NCBI RefSeq assembly: GCF_003391115.1
Contig: NZ_QTJP01000001.1
Location: 496,001-560,000, forward strand
Source of the DNA: Sphingomonas crusticola
GTDB taxonomy: Bacteria > Pseudomonadota > Alphaproteobacteria > Sphingomonadales > Sphingomonadaceae
DNA: 64,000 nt
Direction: 5' to 3'
The translations under genes and the position numbers were made by a program. The notes under the pieces were generated by a model. The model ran no database searches. It saw nothing but the letters and a program-made list of their open reading frames with translations, and was not told where the DNA came from. Below, one piece after another: positions 48,657 to 58,630 of this stretch (the stretch's first letter is position 1; each line of letters opens with the position of its first letter).

Positions 48657-50726
48657 ATGAAGCCAATCGGTAATCGTAAGCGTCGCGCGTCTGATAGTGA
48701 TGCCCCTGCCCGCCTGTCCAGCATCGCGCGCTTCGGACCGGCAGCTTTGCTGCTGGTCTCGGTCGCAGCGGGCGCAGCCGTCCTGACGATCCAGACGGAG
48801 CAGCCGGCCGGGATACAGAGCGACAGGGCGGCATCGGCCGACGCGAACTGGCGTCCGGCGCGGACCGATGCGCTGTGGCCGGTAATCGACGAATGGACGC
48901 GGCTCCGCCAGAGCGACCGGCTGCCGTTCGCCGACTATGCGCGCTTCCTGATCGCGCACCGCGCATGGCCTGGCGAGCCCGCCATGCGCCGCGCCGCCGA
49001 ACGGCAGATCGCGCCGGACCAGAGCGATGCGGCCTTGGTCGTGCAATATTTCACGCTCTACCCCCCGCTGACGGGCGCCGGACGCGTGCGCTACGCCGAG
49101 GCGCTGGCGGCGACCGGCCAGACCGCCAAGGCGCGCGATGCCGCCGCCGCCGCCTGGACGATGAGCGCGGTGTCGGCCGACGACGAGGCGCGGCTGATCG
49201 CCCGGTTCGGTGGCCAATTCACCCCATCCGAACAGGATCAGCGGATGGAAGTGTTGCTGTGGGACCGCGCGAGCGGTTCGGCCCGGCGCCAGCTGGCATT
49301 GGTCTCGGCGCAGCGACGCCCGATCTATGCCGCGCGGCTGGCTTATCAGACGCAGGCGCCGGATGCGGATGCCCAAGGCGTGGCGCTCGGCCCCGATGCC
49401 GAGCATGACGCGGGCTATATCATCGACCGCGCTTTGTGGCTGCGCAACAGCGCGCGCGAGATCGATGCGCGCACCTATCTGGCGCGGGCAGAGACGCTGG
49501 CGGCGCCGGCGTTTGATCCCCAGGCCTATCTCGCGACATTGCTGACCTTCGCCAGCGCCGCCGCGCACGACAAGCAATGGAGCCTTGCCTACGGCATCGC
49601 TGCCAATCTGGACCATGCCTTCCCGAATGGCGCCGACATCCGCGCGCGCGACCTGACCGAGCGCGATCCCTATACCAGCCTGGCCTGGCTGGCGGGGACC
49701 GCGGCGCTCAAGCAGCTTAACCGGCCGCGCGACGCCGAGGCGATGTTCGCCCGCTACCGCCAGGCCTCGCAGACGCCGGGCAGCCAGGCCAAGGGCGATT
49801 ATTGGGCAGGCCGCGCGGCGCAGGCTGCCGGCGATGTACCTGCGGCGAACCTCCATTTCGCGGCGGCGGCGGCGAATGTCGACCAATATTACGGGCAGCT
49901 GGCGACCGAACGGCTGGGGCGGACCATCGCCGTTCCGGCCGATCCGCCGCCGCTGGCAATCGCGCCCGAGGTGCGGACCGCCTTTGCCAATCGCGAGGTC
50001 GTGCGCGCGGTGCGTCTGCTCGGCGAGCAACGTGACTGGCAGACGCAGACGGCCTTCGTCCGCAAGATCGCGGCAGATGCCGAGACGGATAGCGATCATG
50101 CGCTCGCCGCCGAACTGGCGCGGTCGATCCAGCGGCCGGACCTGGGCGTGATCGTGTCGCGCAACGCGCGCAAATCCGGCGCGCGCGATCCGATCCGGAT
50201 CGGCTTCCCCACCGTGCCGGTGCCGCCGACGATGGAATCGCACTGGACGATGATCCACGCCATCGCGCGCCAGGAAAGCCAGTTTGACCGCGAGGCGCTG
50301 AGCCCGGCGGGTGCGCGCGGGCTGACCCAGCTGATGCCGGCCACGGCGCGCGAGCAGGCCGGCAAGCTCGGCCTGCCGTGGGACCCGAGCCGGCTGACCA
50401 AGGATATCGGCTATAATGTCATGATCGGATCGAGCTTCTTCGATCGCATGCTGACTTATTATTCCGGCAGCTATGTGCTGGCGGTGGCGAGCTACAATGC
50501 CGGGCCCGGCAATGTGAACAAATTCATCCGCGCCAATGGCGACCCACGCCAGCCCGGCGTCGACGTGGTCGACTGGGTCGAGGCGATCCCGCTCACCGAG
50601 ACGCGCTCCTATGTGCAGAAGGTGCTGGAGAACGCGGTGGTGTACGACTTGTTCAACCCGGCGCGTGCGCGCACCCCGGAGAAAGACCGCCTGTCTTATT
50701 ACCTCGGCAAGAAGAGCGCGGGTTGA
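48657..50726 (+). CDS. slt: soluble lytic murein transglycosylase
   Basis: A 689-residue periplasmic enzyme cleaving glycan strands. A hydrophobic segment at about residues 27-45 follows a basic n-region and is either an uncleaved anchor or signal. A long superhelical U-domain precedes the SLT catalytic domain near residues 525-650, with catalytic Glu in [31 protein letters not shown], and [14 protein letters not shown]. It is divergent from dapA and followed by greB after 18 bases. Confidence 0.95.
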   Translation: MKPIGNRKRRASDSDAPARLSSIARFGPAALLLVSVAAGAAVLTIQTEQPAGIQSDRAASADANWRPARTDALWPVIDEWTRLRQSDRLPFADYARFLIAHRAWPGEPAMRRAAERQIAPDQSDAALVVQYFTLYPPLTGAGRVRYAEALAATGQTAKARDAAAAAWTMSAVSADDEARLIARFGGQFTPSEQDQRMEVLLWDRASGSARRQLALVSAQRRPIYAARLAYQTQAPDADAQGVALGPDAEHDAGYIIDRALWLRNSAREIDARTYLARAETLAAPAFDPQAYLATLLTFASAAAHDKQWSLAYGIAANLDHAFPNGADIRARDLTERDPYTSLAWLAGTAALKQLNRPRDAEAMFARYRQASQTPGSQAKGDYWAGRAAQAAGDVPAANLHFAAAAANVDQYYGQLATERLGRTIAVPADPPPLAIAPEVRTAFANREVVRAVRLLGEQRDWQTQTAFVRKIAADAETDSDHALAAELARSIQRPDLGVIVSRNARKSGARDPIRIGFPTVPVPPTMESHWTMIHAIARQESQFDREALSPAGARGLTQLMPATAREQAGKLGLPWDPSRLTKDIGYNVMIGSSFFDRMLTYYSGSYVLAVASYNAGPGNVNKFIRANGDPRQPGVDVVDWVEAIPLTETRSYVQKVLENAVVYDLFNPARARTPEKDRLSYYLGKKSAG

Positions 50727-50744
50727 GGGGCAATAAAAACAATC

Positions 50745-51221
50745 ATGGCTGACGAGCAGCCGATCACTCCGGCAGGATTTGCCGCGCTCCGCGTCCGCTA
50801 CGAGGAATTGTTTCAGGAACGGCCGAAACTGGTCGAGACGATCTCGTGGGCCGCAGGCAATGGCGACCGTTCGGAGAATGGCGATTATATTTACGGGCGC
50901 AAGCGGCTGCGCGAGATCGATCGCGAGCTGTCGCACCTCTCACGGCGGATGAAAGCGGTGAAGGTGATCGATCCGGCCGCGCAGCCCGACCGGGCACGCG
51001 CCTGGTTCGGCGCCACCATCACCGTGACCGACGATGCCGAGCTGGAACGGGTGGTCACGTTGGTCGGCGAGGACGAGGCGGATGCGGGCGCAGGCCGGAT
51101 CAGCTGGCGCTCGCCCTTTGCCCGCGCGCTGCGCGGCGCGTCCGTCGGCGACATGCGCACCGTGGAGCTGCCCGGCGGCACGCGCGATTATGAGATCATC
51201 GCGATCGAATATGGCGGTTGA
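50745..51221 (+). CDS. greB: transcription elongation factor GreB
   Basis: A 158-residue Gre factor that rescues backtracked RNA polymerase. The coiled-coil tip [20 protein letters not shown] carries the acidic residues used in transcript cleavage; the C-terminal FKBP-like domain includes [20 protein letters not shown] and [12 protein letters not shown]. The GDRSENGDY tip and size fit GreB better than GreA. It is 18 bases after slt and probably cotranscribed. Confidence 0.93.
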   Translation: MADEQPITPAGFAALRVRYEELFQERPKLVETISWAAGNGDRSENGDYIYGRKRLREIDRELSHLSRRMKAVKVIDPAAQPDRARAWFGATITVTDDAELERVVTLVGEDEADAGAGRISWRSPFARALRGASVGDMRTVELPGGTRDYEIIAIEYGG

Positions 51222-51289
51222 TCCGACGCGCGGAAATCGCGTCGCCAGCACAAGATCGGCGCGCTAGGAGCGCCACGAAGGATTTCCAG

Positions 51290-54148
51290 ATGAAGCAAGC
51301 CGTTACGCGTTTCCTGTCTGCCGTCGCCATGTCCGCTTTGATCGTACCCGCGGTTGCGCAGGCGCCGACGGCGCCGACAGCCCCGTCTGCCGCGGCGCTG
51401 CCGTGGCTGTTCGTGGGCAGCGATATTCCGGTCAACACCGCGTGGCGGTTCGGCACGCTGGCCAGCGGTTTACGCTATGCGGTGCGGCAGAACAAATATC
51501 CGGCGGGCACATTGGCGATCCGCGTGCGGATCGATGCGGGCGCGCTGATGGAGCGCGAAGACGAAAAAGGCTATGCCCATCTGATCGAACATATGACCTT
51601 CCGCGGGACCAAGAGCGTGCCCGACGGCGAAGGCATCCGCACCTGGCAGCGGCTAGGAGCGCAATTCGGGACCGACACCAACGCCTTTACCACGCTCAGC
51701 CAGACACTCTACCAGCTCGATCTTCCCAAGAACGATCCCGCCTCGCTGGACACCGCGCTGACTTTGCTGTCGGAAATGGTGACCAGCGCCAATCTCGATC
51801 CCAAGCTGGTAGAGATCGAGCGCCAGGTCGTCACGGCGGAACGCGCGCTGCGCCAGACGCCGTTCGCCAAGCGCGTGCAGGACGTTTCGAAGGCGGTGCT
51901 GCTCGCCGGCACGCGTGCCGCTGCGGCGGACATTGCCGGCACCGACGCGACGCTCAATGCCGCGAGTGCCGAGCGGCTGCGTGCTTTCTACAACCTTTGG
52001 TACCGTCCGGAACGCGCAACGGTGGTGATCGTCGGCGATGCCGACCCTGCGACGCTGGAAGCCGCGATCCGACGCCATTTCGGCGATTGGGTCGGGCGCG
52101 GCCCGGCGCCGACCGAGCCCAATTACGGCAAGCCCGAAACGCCCAAGGCCACCTCCGCCGTGATCGCGGACCCGCAAGCACCCAGCCAGCTCATGCTGAA
52201 CTGGGTATCGCAGCATGACGAGCGGCCCGACACGCTGGCGGACGAGGCATCCGACCTGACGCGCCTGGTTGCGGTACAGGTGCTGTCGCAGCGGATCGCG
52301 CGCAAGGCACGCGACGGCGGGAGCTTCTTGTCGGGCGGCGCGGGTTATTCCGAACAGCGCCACGTCTCCGACAATATGCTCGTCGTGACCGCACCGAAGG
52401 CCGGCCAATGGCGGCAGGCGCTCTCCGAAACCTATGGCATTCTTGCCGATGCGGTCGCCACCTTACCCAGCCCGGACGAGATCGACCAGGTTGCCGCCAC
52501 GATCGAAGCCGGTCTCCAGGCCGCGGCCGCCGGCGGAGCAACCGTCCAATCGGCCCCCCTCGCCAACCAACTCGTCGGCGCGGTCGATACCGGCGAAGTC
52601 GTCGCCGAACCCAGCTTCATGCTGAAATTGTTCGACAGCCAGCGCAAGAATCTGACGCCGGAAAATGTCGGCGCGGCGATGCGGACGCTGATCCAGTCCA
52701 ACGCCCGCGCGCTATTGCTGAGCCCGCGACCGGTCGAGGGCGGCAATGCGGCGTTCGCCGCCGCCCTGGTGGAGGCACGCGCGACCAAGGCGGCGGCACG
52801 TGCCGAAGAGAAGCGCGTCAGTCTCGACGATCTCGGCCGGCCCGGCGCACCCGGCAAGATCCTGTGGACCAAGGTGATCCCCGATCTGGACGTGACGCGC
52901 GTCAAGTTCGACAATGGCGTCGAGCTCGACCTCAAGCGCACCGGCTTCGAGCAGGCCGGCGTCATCGTTGTGGCACAAGCGGGCGACGGCCTGACCGCGC
53001 TCGATCCCACGAAACCCTCCCTGCTGTGGACGGCGCCGGCAATCGTACAAGGCGGCGTAGGGCCGCTCGACTTCGGAGGCCTGGAGCGAGCGACGGCGGG
53101 CAAGCGGATCGGTCTGCAATTCGGCGCCAGCGAGCGCAGTTTCTCCTGGTCGGGCGGCACGACCGCCGCCCAGCTGGTCGAGCAGCTTCGCCTGCTCGAC
53201 GCGGCGATCCGCGAGCCGCGCTTCGACAGCAACGCCTTCCAGCGGGTGCGCGACGGCTTCGTGCAGAATTACGACACGATCTTCAATAATCCGGGATCGG
53301 TGTTCAATGCCTTCGCCAGCCAGCCGATCCATAATGGCGATCCGCGGTTCGCCATGCCGACCCGTGCCCAAGTGGCGGCCGTGACGCCCGACGCCTACCG
53401 CGCCTTCTGGCAGCCCTTGTTCGCGAGCGGGGCGCGCAAGGTCCTGATCATCGGCGATATCGACAAGAGCGCCGCGATCGAAGCGGCGCGACAGACGTTC
53501 GGCGCGGCGGTGACCAAGCCTGCGCTCAGGCAACCCCCTTCGCATCTCGCACTTAAGCCGCCGGCGCGGCTGGCAACGCCGATCAGCTTCACGCACCGCG
53601 GCGATCCCGACCAGCTGCTGATCGCCAATGTCTGGCCGACAACCGGATCGCTCAAGGACCTGCCGCAGATGCGCGCGCTCAACGTGGCCGCGCAAATCAT
53701 CCAGACCCGGCTGTATGACCGCTTCCGCGAGAGCGAGGGCGGCACCTACACGCCGGGCGTCGGCAGCAACCAATCGGAGACCTTTCCCGATTATGGCGTG
53801 TTGATCGTCAACAGCCAGATCAAGGCCGAGCGCCAGGCTGATTTCGAGCGTGCGACGCGCGAGATTACCCAGGCTTTGGCCAAGGACGGCCCGAGTGCAG
53901 ACGAGCTTGCCCGCGCCATCGCGCCAATCGCGAGCGGTAACGACCGCCAACGCAAGCTGAACATGTATTGGGCCCAGATGCTGCAGGGCGACCTCGACGA
54001 TCCCCGCTATGTCGAGCTGATCCGCACCGGGGTGACCGGCTATCAGCAGGTCACTGCTGAAGCGGTGCGGACGGCGGCGCAACGCTGGCTGGCACGTGAC
54101 CCCGCACTTCGCGTCATCGTCAAAGGTGCTCCCCCGCGCGCGCCTTAG
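51290..54148 (+). CDS. exported M16 family zinc metallopeptidase
   Basis: A 952-residue pitrilysin-type peptidase with a signal peptide (AVAMSALIVPAVAQ). The inverted zinc motif HLIEH lies near residue 100 in YAHLIEHMTFRGT, with the second-sphere Glu region about 70 residues later (ERQVVTAERALRQ). Four M16 half-domains are read; the second half begins near residue 560. Predicted periplasmic; cleaves peptides. ATG 51290 fits the signal peptide although the frame is open to 51218. Its stop overlaps the convergent EAL gene. Confidence 0.93.
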   Translation: MKQAVTRFLSAVAMSALIVPAVAQAPTAPTAPSAAALPWLFVGSDIPVNTAWRFGTLASGLRYAVRQNKYPAGTLAIRVRIDAGALMEREDEKGYAHLIEHMTFRGTKSVPDGEGIRTWQRLGAQFGTDTNAFTTLSQTLYQLDLPKNDPASLDTALTLLSEMVTSANLDPKLVEIERQVVTAERALRQTPFAKRVQDVSKAVLLAGTRAAAADIAGTDATLNAASAERLRAFYNLWYRPERATVVIVGDADPATLEAAIRRHFGDWVGRGPAPTEPNYGKPETPKATSAVIADPQAPSQLMLNWVSQHDERPDTLADEASDLTRLVAVQVLSQRIARKARDGGSFLSGGAGYSEQRHVSDNMLVVTAPKAGQWRQALSETYGILADAVATLPSPDEIDQVAATIEAGLQAAAAGGATVQSAPLANQLVGAVDTGEVVAEPSFMLKLFDSQRKNLTPENVGAAMRTLIQSNARALLLSPRPVEGGNAAFAAALVEARATKAAARAEEKRVSLDDLGRPGAPGKILWTKVIPDLDVTRVKFDNGVELDLKRTGFEQAGVIVVAQAGDGLTALDPTKPSLLWTAPAIVQGGVGPLDFGGLERATAGKRIGLQFGASERSFSWSGGTTAAQLVEQLRLLDAAIREPRFDSNAFQRVRDGFVQNYDTIFNNPGSVFNAFASQPIHNGDPRFAMPTRAQVAAVTPDAYRAFWQPLFASGARKVLIIGDIDKSAAIEAARQTFGAAVTKPALRQPPSHLALKPPARLATPISFTHRGDPDQLLIANVWPTTGSLKDLPQMRALNVAAQIIQTRLYDRFRESEGGTYTPGVGSNQSETFPDYGVLIVNSQIKAERQADFERATREITQALAKDGPSADELARAIAPIASGNDRQRKLNMYWAQMLQGDLDDPRYVELIRTGVTGYQQVTAEAVRTAAQRWLARDPALRVIVKGAPPRAP

Positions 54149-54900
54149 GCGAGACAAATTTCCGGAAGCCGCTCGAATTCCGCGCGGGCGAGCAGATAGC
54201 CCTGGAAGTAGCGAACGCCCAGAGCACGCAGCGCCGCTGCCTCACCCTCCGTTTCGATCCCTTCGGCGATCAGGATCGTATCCAGCTCGGCGCAGAGCAT
54301 GACCATGGCGCGCACGATCGCCCGACGGCGCGGATCGGCGTCGATGTCGCGCACCAACTCCATGTCGAGTTTGACCATGTCTGGTGTGAAACGGGCGAAC
54401 AGATCGAGCCCGGCGTGGCCGGCGCCGAAATCGTCGATCGCGACCGCGAAACCGATACGGCGGTAAGTATCGATGATCGAGCCTACGTGATCGGGCGATG
54501 CCATATGCTCATTTTCAGTGAATTCGAAGATCAGCCGGTCGAGCGGAAAACCGGATCGTTCCGCGGTGCGTAACGTCAGCTGGATGCAGGCCATGGGCGA
54601 ATAGACGGCATTGGGCAGGAAATTGATAGAAAGCCTGGCGCCAGTCGCAATGATGCCTGCTGCCATCGCGGTTTCGATCGCCTTCACCCGGCACGCCTGA
54701 TCAAATGCGTAACGATTTTCGGGCGTGACGCGGCTCAGGATCGTGGCCGCTCCCTCGCCATTGGGGCCTCGCACGAGCGCCTCATAGGCAAAGGGGCGGC
54801 CGGACTGCATGTCGACGATAGGCTGGAAGGCCATCGAAAACGGAATTCCGAACGTTTCCCCGTCACGACAGCCTGAACAAGGATTTGCGGGTACGTTCAC
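54145..54900 (-). CDS. stand-alone EAL-domain cyclic-di-GMP phosphodiesterase
   Basis: A 251-residue protein consisting almost only of an EAL domain. FSMAFQPIVD opens it, YEALVRG is the signature loop, NFLPNAVY, FEFTENEHM, IDDFGAGHAG, KLDMELV and AEGIETEGEA supply the other metal and catalytic positions, so it is probably active. The N-terminus carries two Cys in PCSGCRDGETF, a CxxC-type pair that might bind metal or sense redox. The start is unsure: GTG 54900 is used here and GTG 54948 would add 16 residues. No GGDEF or sensory domain is attached. Confidence 0.87.
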   Translation of the reverse strand: MNVPANPCSGCRDGETFGIPFSMAFQPIVDMQSGRPFAYEALVRGPNGEGAATILSRVTPENRYAFDQACRVKAIETAMAAGIIATGARLSINFLPNAVYSPMACIQLTLRTAERSGFPLDRLIFEFTENEHMASPDHVGSIIDTYRRIGFAVAIDDFGAGHAGLDLFARFTPDMVKLDMELVRDIDADPRRRAIVRAMVMLCAELDTILIAEGIETEGEAAALRALGVRYFQGYLLARAEFERLPEICLA

Positions 54901-54975
54901 ACCGAGACAATGATCTCGGCGCGACAAATGTCCACCGTCTCCATCCACTTAGATCGAAACAATGGCCGCCCATAA

Positions 54976-56799
54976 TTAGCCAGCGTCGGGCGCCACCGCT
55001 GCCGCGACCGGCTGCGCCGGTTTGGCGCCGGGCTGCTCGACCACGCGGATGTTGAGCTCGCGCAGCTGCTTCGACGTCACGGGCGACGGCGCGTTCATCA
55101 TCAGGTCCTCCGCCTTCTGGTTCATCGGAAAGAGCACGACCTCGCGGATATTGGGCTCGTCGGCCAGCAGCATGACGATGCGATCGACGCCCGGCGCGGA
55201 GCCACCGTGGGGCGGCGCGCCGAACTTGAACGCACCGACCATGCCGGGGAAATTGGCGTCGACCTCCTCCTGCGTATAGCCGGCAATCGCGAACGCCTTG
55301 TACATCACGTCGAGCTTGTGATTGCGGATCGCGCCCGACGACAATTCGATGCCGTTGCACACGATGTCATATTGGTAGGCCAGGATATCGAGCGGATCCT
55401 TCGTCTCCAGCGCTTCCAGCTCGCCCTGCGGCATCGAGAAGGGGTTGTGGCTGAAGTCGACCTTCTTGGCCTCTTCGTCATATTCGAACATCGGGAAATC
55501 GACGATCCAGCAAAACTGGAAGACGCCCTGCTCGATCAGACCAAGCTCCTCGGCGGTGCGGGTACGCGCCAGACCGGCGAGCTTGGCCGCCTGCCCTTCC
55601 TTGCCGGCGGCGAAGAAGACGCCGTCATTGGGGCCGAGGCCGAGCGCCTCGATAAGCTTGGCGGTGCCTTCCTCGCCGTGATTTTTGGCGATCGGGCCGC
55701 CGGGCTCGCCATCCTTGATATTGATGTAACCGAGGCCCGCATAACCCTGCGCGCGCGCCCATTCGTTCATGTCGTCGAAGAATTTGCGGCTCCTGGCGCC
55801 TGCCCCCGGCGCGGGAATGGCGCGCACGACATTGCCGCCTTCAACCATGCGCGCGAACAGGCCGAAGCCGGAGCCGTGGAAATGATCGGTGACGTCCACG
55901 ATCTCGATCGGGTTGCGCAGATCGGGCTTGTCCGAACCATATTTCAGCATCGCATCCTTGTAGGCGATGCGCGGGAATGGACACGGGCTGACGGTGCGGC
56001 CATTGGCGAATTCCTCGAACACGCCGTGCAGCACCGGTTCGATCGCGGCGAACACGTCCTCCTGCGTGACGAAGCTCATCTCGAAATCGAGCTGGTAGAA
56101 TTCGCCCGGGCTACGGTCGGCGCGCGCATCCTCGTCGCGGAAGCAGGGCGCGATCTGGAAGTAGCGATCAAAGCCCGCGACCATCAGCAGCTGCTTGAAC
56201 ATTTGCGGCGCCTGCGGGAGCGCGTAGAATTTGCCTGGATGGATGCGCGACGGCACAAGGAAGTCGCGCGCGCCTTCGGGCGAGGAGGCGGTCAGGATGG
56301 GCGTCTGGAATTCGGCAAAGCCCTGGCCGATCATGCGGCGACGCAATGACGCGATCACGTTGGAGCGCAGCATGATATTCTTGTGGAGCCGCTCGCGCCG
56401 CAGATCGAGGAAGCGATAACGTAGCCGGATATCCTCCGGATAATCCGCCTCGCCCGCAACCGGCAGCGGCAGCTCCTGCGCTTCGGACTGGACGGTGACG
56501 TTCTGGGCGAACACCTCGATCTCGCCGGTGGCGAGGTTGGCGTTGGTGGTGCCTTCGGCCCGCGCCTTGACCAGGCCGTCGATGGTCACGACCGATTCGA
56601 CGCGCAGCCGCTCGAGAATCGGCAGCGCGGGGCTGTCGCTGTCGGCTACGATCTGGGTGAGGCCATAATGGTCGCGCAGATCCACGAACAGCACGCCGCC
56701 GTGATCGCGCCGGCGATGGACCCAGCCGGACAGGCGGACGGTCTCGCCGACATTCGCAGCCGACAGGCCGGCGCAGGTGTGGGTACGATAGGCGTGCAT
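54976..56799 (-). CDS. aspS: aspartyl-tRNA synthetase, probably non-discriminating
   Basis: A 607-residue bacterial-type class II synthetase. The OB-fold anticodon domain includes [20 protein letters not shown]; the catalytic core has [29 protein letters not shown] and, near the end, GLDR-like [20 protein letters not shown]. His33 in RRRDHGG and Gly83 in RAEGTTN are the residues linked, in the Pseudomonas enzyme, with charging of both tRNA-Asp and tRNA-Asn; discriminating enzymes have Leu and Lys there. This predicts Asn-tRNA formation through GatCAB, whose genes are not in the window. Start ATG 56799; dispersed palindromes lie upstream. Confidence 0.96.
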   Translation of the reverse strand: MHAYRTHTCAGLSAANVGETVRLSGWVHRRRDHGGVLFVDLRDHYGLTQIVADSDSPALPILERLRVESVVTIDGLVKARAEGTTNANLATGEIEVFAQNVTVQSEAQELPLPVAGEADYPEDIRLRYRFLDLRRERLHKNIMLRSNVIASLRRRMIGQGFAEFQTPILTASSPEGARDFLVPSRIHPGKFYALPQAPQMFKQLLMVAGFDRYFQIAPCFRDEDARADRSPGEFYQLDFEMSFVTQEDVFAAIEPVLHGVFEEFANGRTVSPCPFPRIAYKDAMLKYGSDKPDLRNPIEIVDVTDHFHGSGFGLFARMVEGGNVVRAIPAPGAGARSRKFFDDMNEWARAQGYAGLGYINIKDGEPGGPIAKNHGEEGTAKLIEALGLGPNDGVFFAAGKEGQAAKLAGLARTRTAEELGLIEQGVFQFCWIVDFPMFEYDEEAKKVDFSHNPFSMPQGELEALETKDPLDILAYQYDIVCNGIELSSGAIRNHKLDVMYKAFAIAGYTQEEVDANFPGMVGAFKFGAPPHGGSAPGVDRIVMLLADEPNIREVVLFPMNQKAEDLMMNAPSPVTSKQLRELNIRVVEQPGAKPAQPVAAAVAPDAG

Positions 56800-56819
56800 G
56801 TCTTTTCCTAACTATCCTC

Positions 56820-56892
56820 ATGCCAGCGAACGCTGGCATCTCGTAAGGCGGAATGTCCCTTGCCTCGGGAGACCCCAGCTTTCGCCGGGGTG
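56820..56892. repeat. two short dispersed palindromes between aspS and rnd
   Basis: ATGCCAGCG-AA-CGCTGGCAT (56820-56839) is a perfect hairpin and ACCCCAGC-N4-GCCGGGGT (56872-56891) pairs with one mismatch. Both have the GCCAGCG/CCCAGC core of short repeats scattered in sphingomonad intergenic regions. They lie between divergent genes. Confidence 0.6.
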
Positions 56893-56972
56893 ACGATTAA
56901 ATCGCGAGGGCTGCGCATTGATTCCACGACCCTCTTTGTCAACCCGCCCGCGCGCGGCTATGGCCACCCCCA

Positions 56973-58139
56973 ATGCTTATTCATCCCCTGATCACCGACA
57001 CCGCCACCCTTACCGATCTCTGCGCCCGGCTCGCCAAGAGCCCCTACGTCGCGGTCGATACCGAGTTCATGCGCGAGAATACCTATTGGCCCGAATTGTG
57101 CCTGGTGCAGATCGCGGACGCACATGAAGCGGCGGCGATCGACCCGCTCGCGCCCGATATCGACCTGACCCCCCTGCTCGACCTGCTGGTCGACAATGAG
57201 GATGTGCTCAAGGTCGTCCATGCCGGCGCGCAGGATATCGAAATCGTCCATAATCTGACGCAGCGCACCCCCCATCCCTTGTTCGATACGCAGATCGCGG
57301 CGATGGCGCTCGGCATGGGCGAGCAGGTCGGCTATTCGAACCTGGTAGAGAGCATGACCGGCGTGAAGCTGGACAAGGGCGCCCGCTTCACCGACTGGAG
57401 CCGCCGTCCGCTCGACAAACGCCAGATCGATTATGCGATCGGTGACGTCACCTATCTGATCCAGATTTTCCCGCGGATGCTGGACAAGCTGCGCGCGACC
57501 GGACGGGGGGCGTGGCTGGACGACGAGATGGAGCGGATCGCCGACGCCGCCAATTACGTCAACGATCCCGAACTGTCGTGGCAACGGATCAAGGTGCCAA
57601 GCCGCAAGCCGGAAGTCCTCGGCCGCCTCAAGGCGATCGCGGCGTTCCGCGAGCGCGAGGCGCAGCGCAAGAACCTCCCGCGCGGCCGGCTCGTCAAGGA
57701 CGAGACGCTTGCCGACATTGCGGTCCATCCGCCGCGTTCGCAGGCCGATCTCGCCAAGGTTCGCGGCCTGGCGGCGAGCTGGGCGGGTAACGAGATCGGC
57801 GCCCGGCTCATGGGCGCGCTGGAAAGCGCAGGGTCGCTGCCAGACGATGAAATGCCGGCGCGCGACGATCGCCGCCCTGGCCTTGGCAAGGACGGCGCGT
57901 TGGTGGCCGACCTGCTCAAGCTATTGCTCAAGGTTCGTTCGAAAGAGTCCGACGTCGCTCCGCGCCTGATCGCGCGGACCGACGAGATTGACGCGCTCGC
58001 GGCCGGCCGCCGCGACGGCCTGCAGATGCTCGAAGGATGGCGCTACGACGTGTTCGGCAAGGACGCGCTCGCGCTGATCGAAGGGCGGATGGGCTTCAGC
58101 GTCAAGGGCGGCAAGATGGTGATGAGCGAACTCGGGTGA
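56973..58139 (+). CDS. rnd: ribonuclease D
   Basis: A 388-residue 3'-5' exoribonuclease involved in tRNA maturation. The DEDD catalytic site is read in VDTEFMRENTYWPEL, VVHAGAQDIEIVHNL and DYAIGDVTYLIQI (Tyr-Asp form); two HRDC-like domains follow (about 205-290 and 295-375). Length is usual. The stop overlaps the next gene by four bases (GTGA). Confidence 0.94.
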   Translation: MLIHPLITDTATLTDLCARLAKSPYVAVDTEFMRENTYWPELCLVQIADAHEAAAIDPLAPDIDLTPLLDLLVDNEDVLKVVHAGAQDIEIVHNLTQRTPHPLFDTQIAAMALGMGEQVGYSNLVESMTGVKLDKGARFTDWSRRPLDKRQIDYAIGDVTYLIQIFPRMLDKLRATGRGAWLDDEMERIADAANYVNDPELSWQRIKVPSRKPEVLGRLKAIAAFREREAQRKNLPRGRLVKDETLADIAVHPPRSQADLAKVRGLAASWAGNEIGARLMGALESAGSLPDDEMPARDDRRPGLGKDGALVADLLKLLLKVRSKESDVAPRLIARTDEIDALAAGRRDGLQMLEGWRYDVFGKDALALIEGRMGFSVKGGKMVMSELG

Positions 58140-58627
58140 TCCGTTACGCCCGCTGGCTGTTGCTTGGCATCGCTGCATGCGCCGAGGCAGCGGCCCCGGA
58201 CGCGAAGACGGCGCGCACCGTCGCGCTGTTCAGCGAATTGCAGGAAGCCCCGCCTTTTTCGGCCGAGGATATGGCAGCGCGCCAGAAAGATGCGGTCGGC
58301 AATGTCGAAGGCGCGGCTGCCGATCTGGCGCTCAACAACTGGAAATTGTGCGTAACCGACGCGCTGTCCCGATGGGCGCCCCTCCATCAGGGGCCGGGCA
58401 CGTTGATCGACGGTGCGTTCGGCCGCTGCGCCGATATCGAGCGCGACTATCGCGCCCACTTGATGCGGATCACGCAGGATGGGCGTGTCGTGGTCGATGT
58501 GGCGATGGCGCGCAGCATGACGCGGATGCTGGAAGAGGCATGGCGGCCGCGTCTGACCGCGATGGCGCTGGACCAGGATCTCGCGCGCCAGCAGCCGCTT
58601 GTGGAAGCGCCCACCCCCAAGCCCTAG
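58136..58627 (+). CDS. small exported protein of unknown function
   Basis: A 163-residue protein starting at GTG 58136 inside the rnd stop (GTGA overlap), so it is translationally coupled to rnd. Residues 1 to about 20 are a signal peptide (RWLLLGIAACAEAAAPD), and a Cys in IAAC could also be a lipid attachment site. The mature part is helical, with one Cys in LNNWKLCVTDAL and one in GRCADIERDYRAHL. No family was recognised. Tight coupling to an RNase gene is the only contextual hint. Confidence 0.78.
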   Translation: MIRYARWLLLGIAACAEAAAPDAKTARTVALFSELQEAPPFSAEDMAARQKDAVGNVEGAAADLALNNWKLCVTDALSRWAPLHQGPGTLIDGAFGRCADIERDYRAHLMRITQDGRVVVDVAMARSMTRMLEEAWRPRLTAMALDQDLARQQPLVEAPTPKP

Positions 58628-58630
58628 TCG

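Noticed and set aside
48612-50936. Upstream extension of the dapA frame to 1066 codons
   Set aside because: It would overlap slt on the other strand; DapA similarity begins at ATG 48611.
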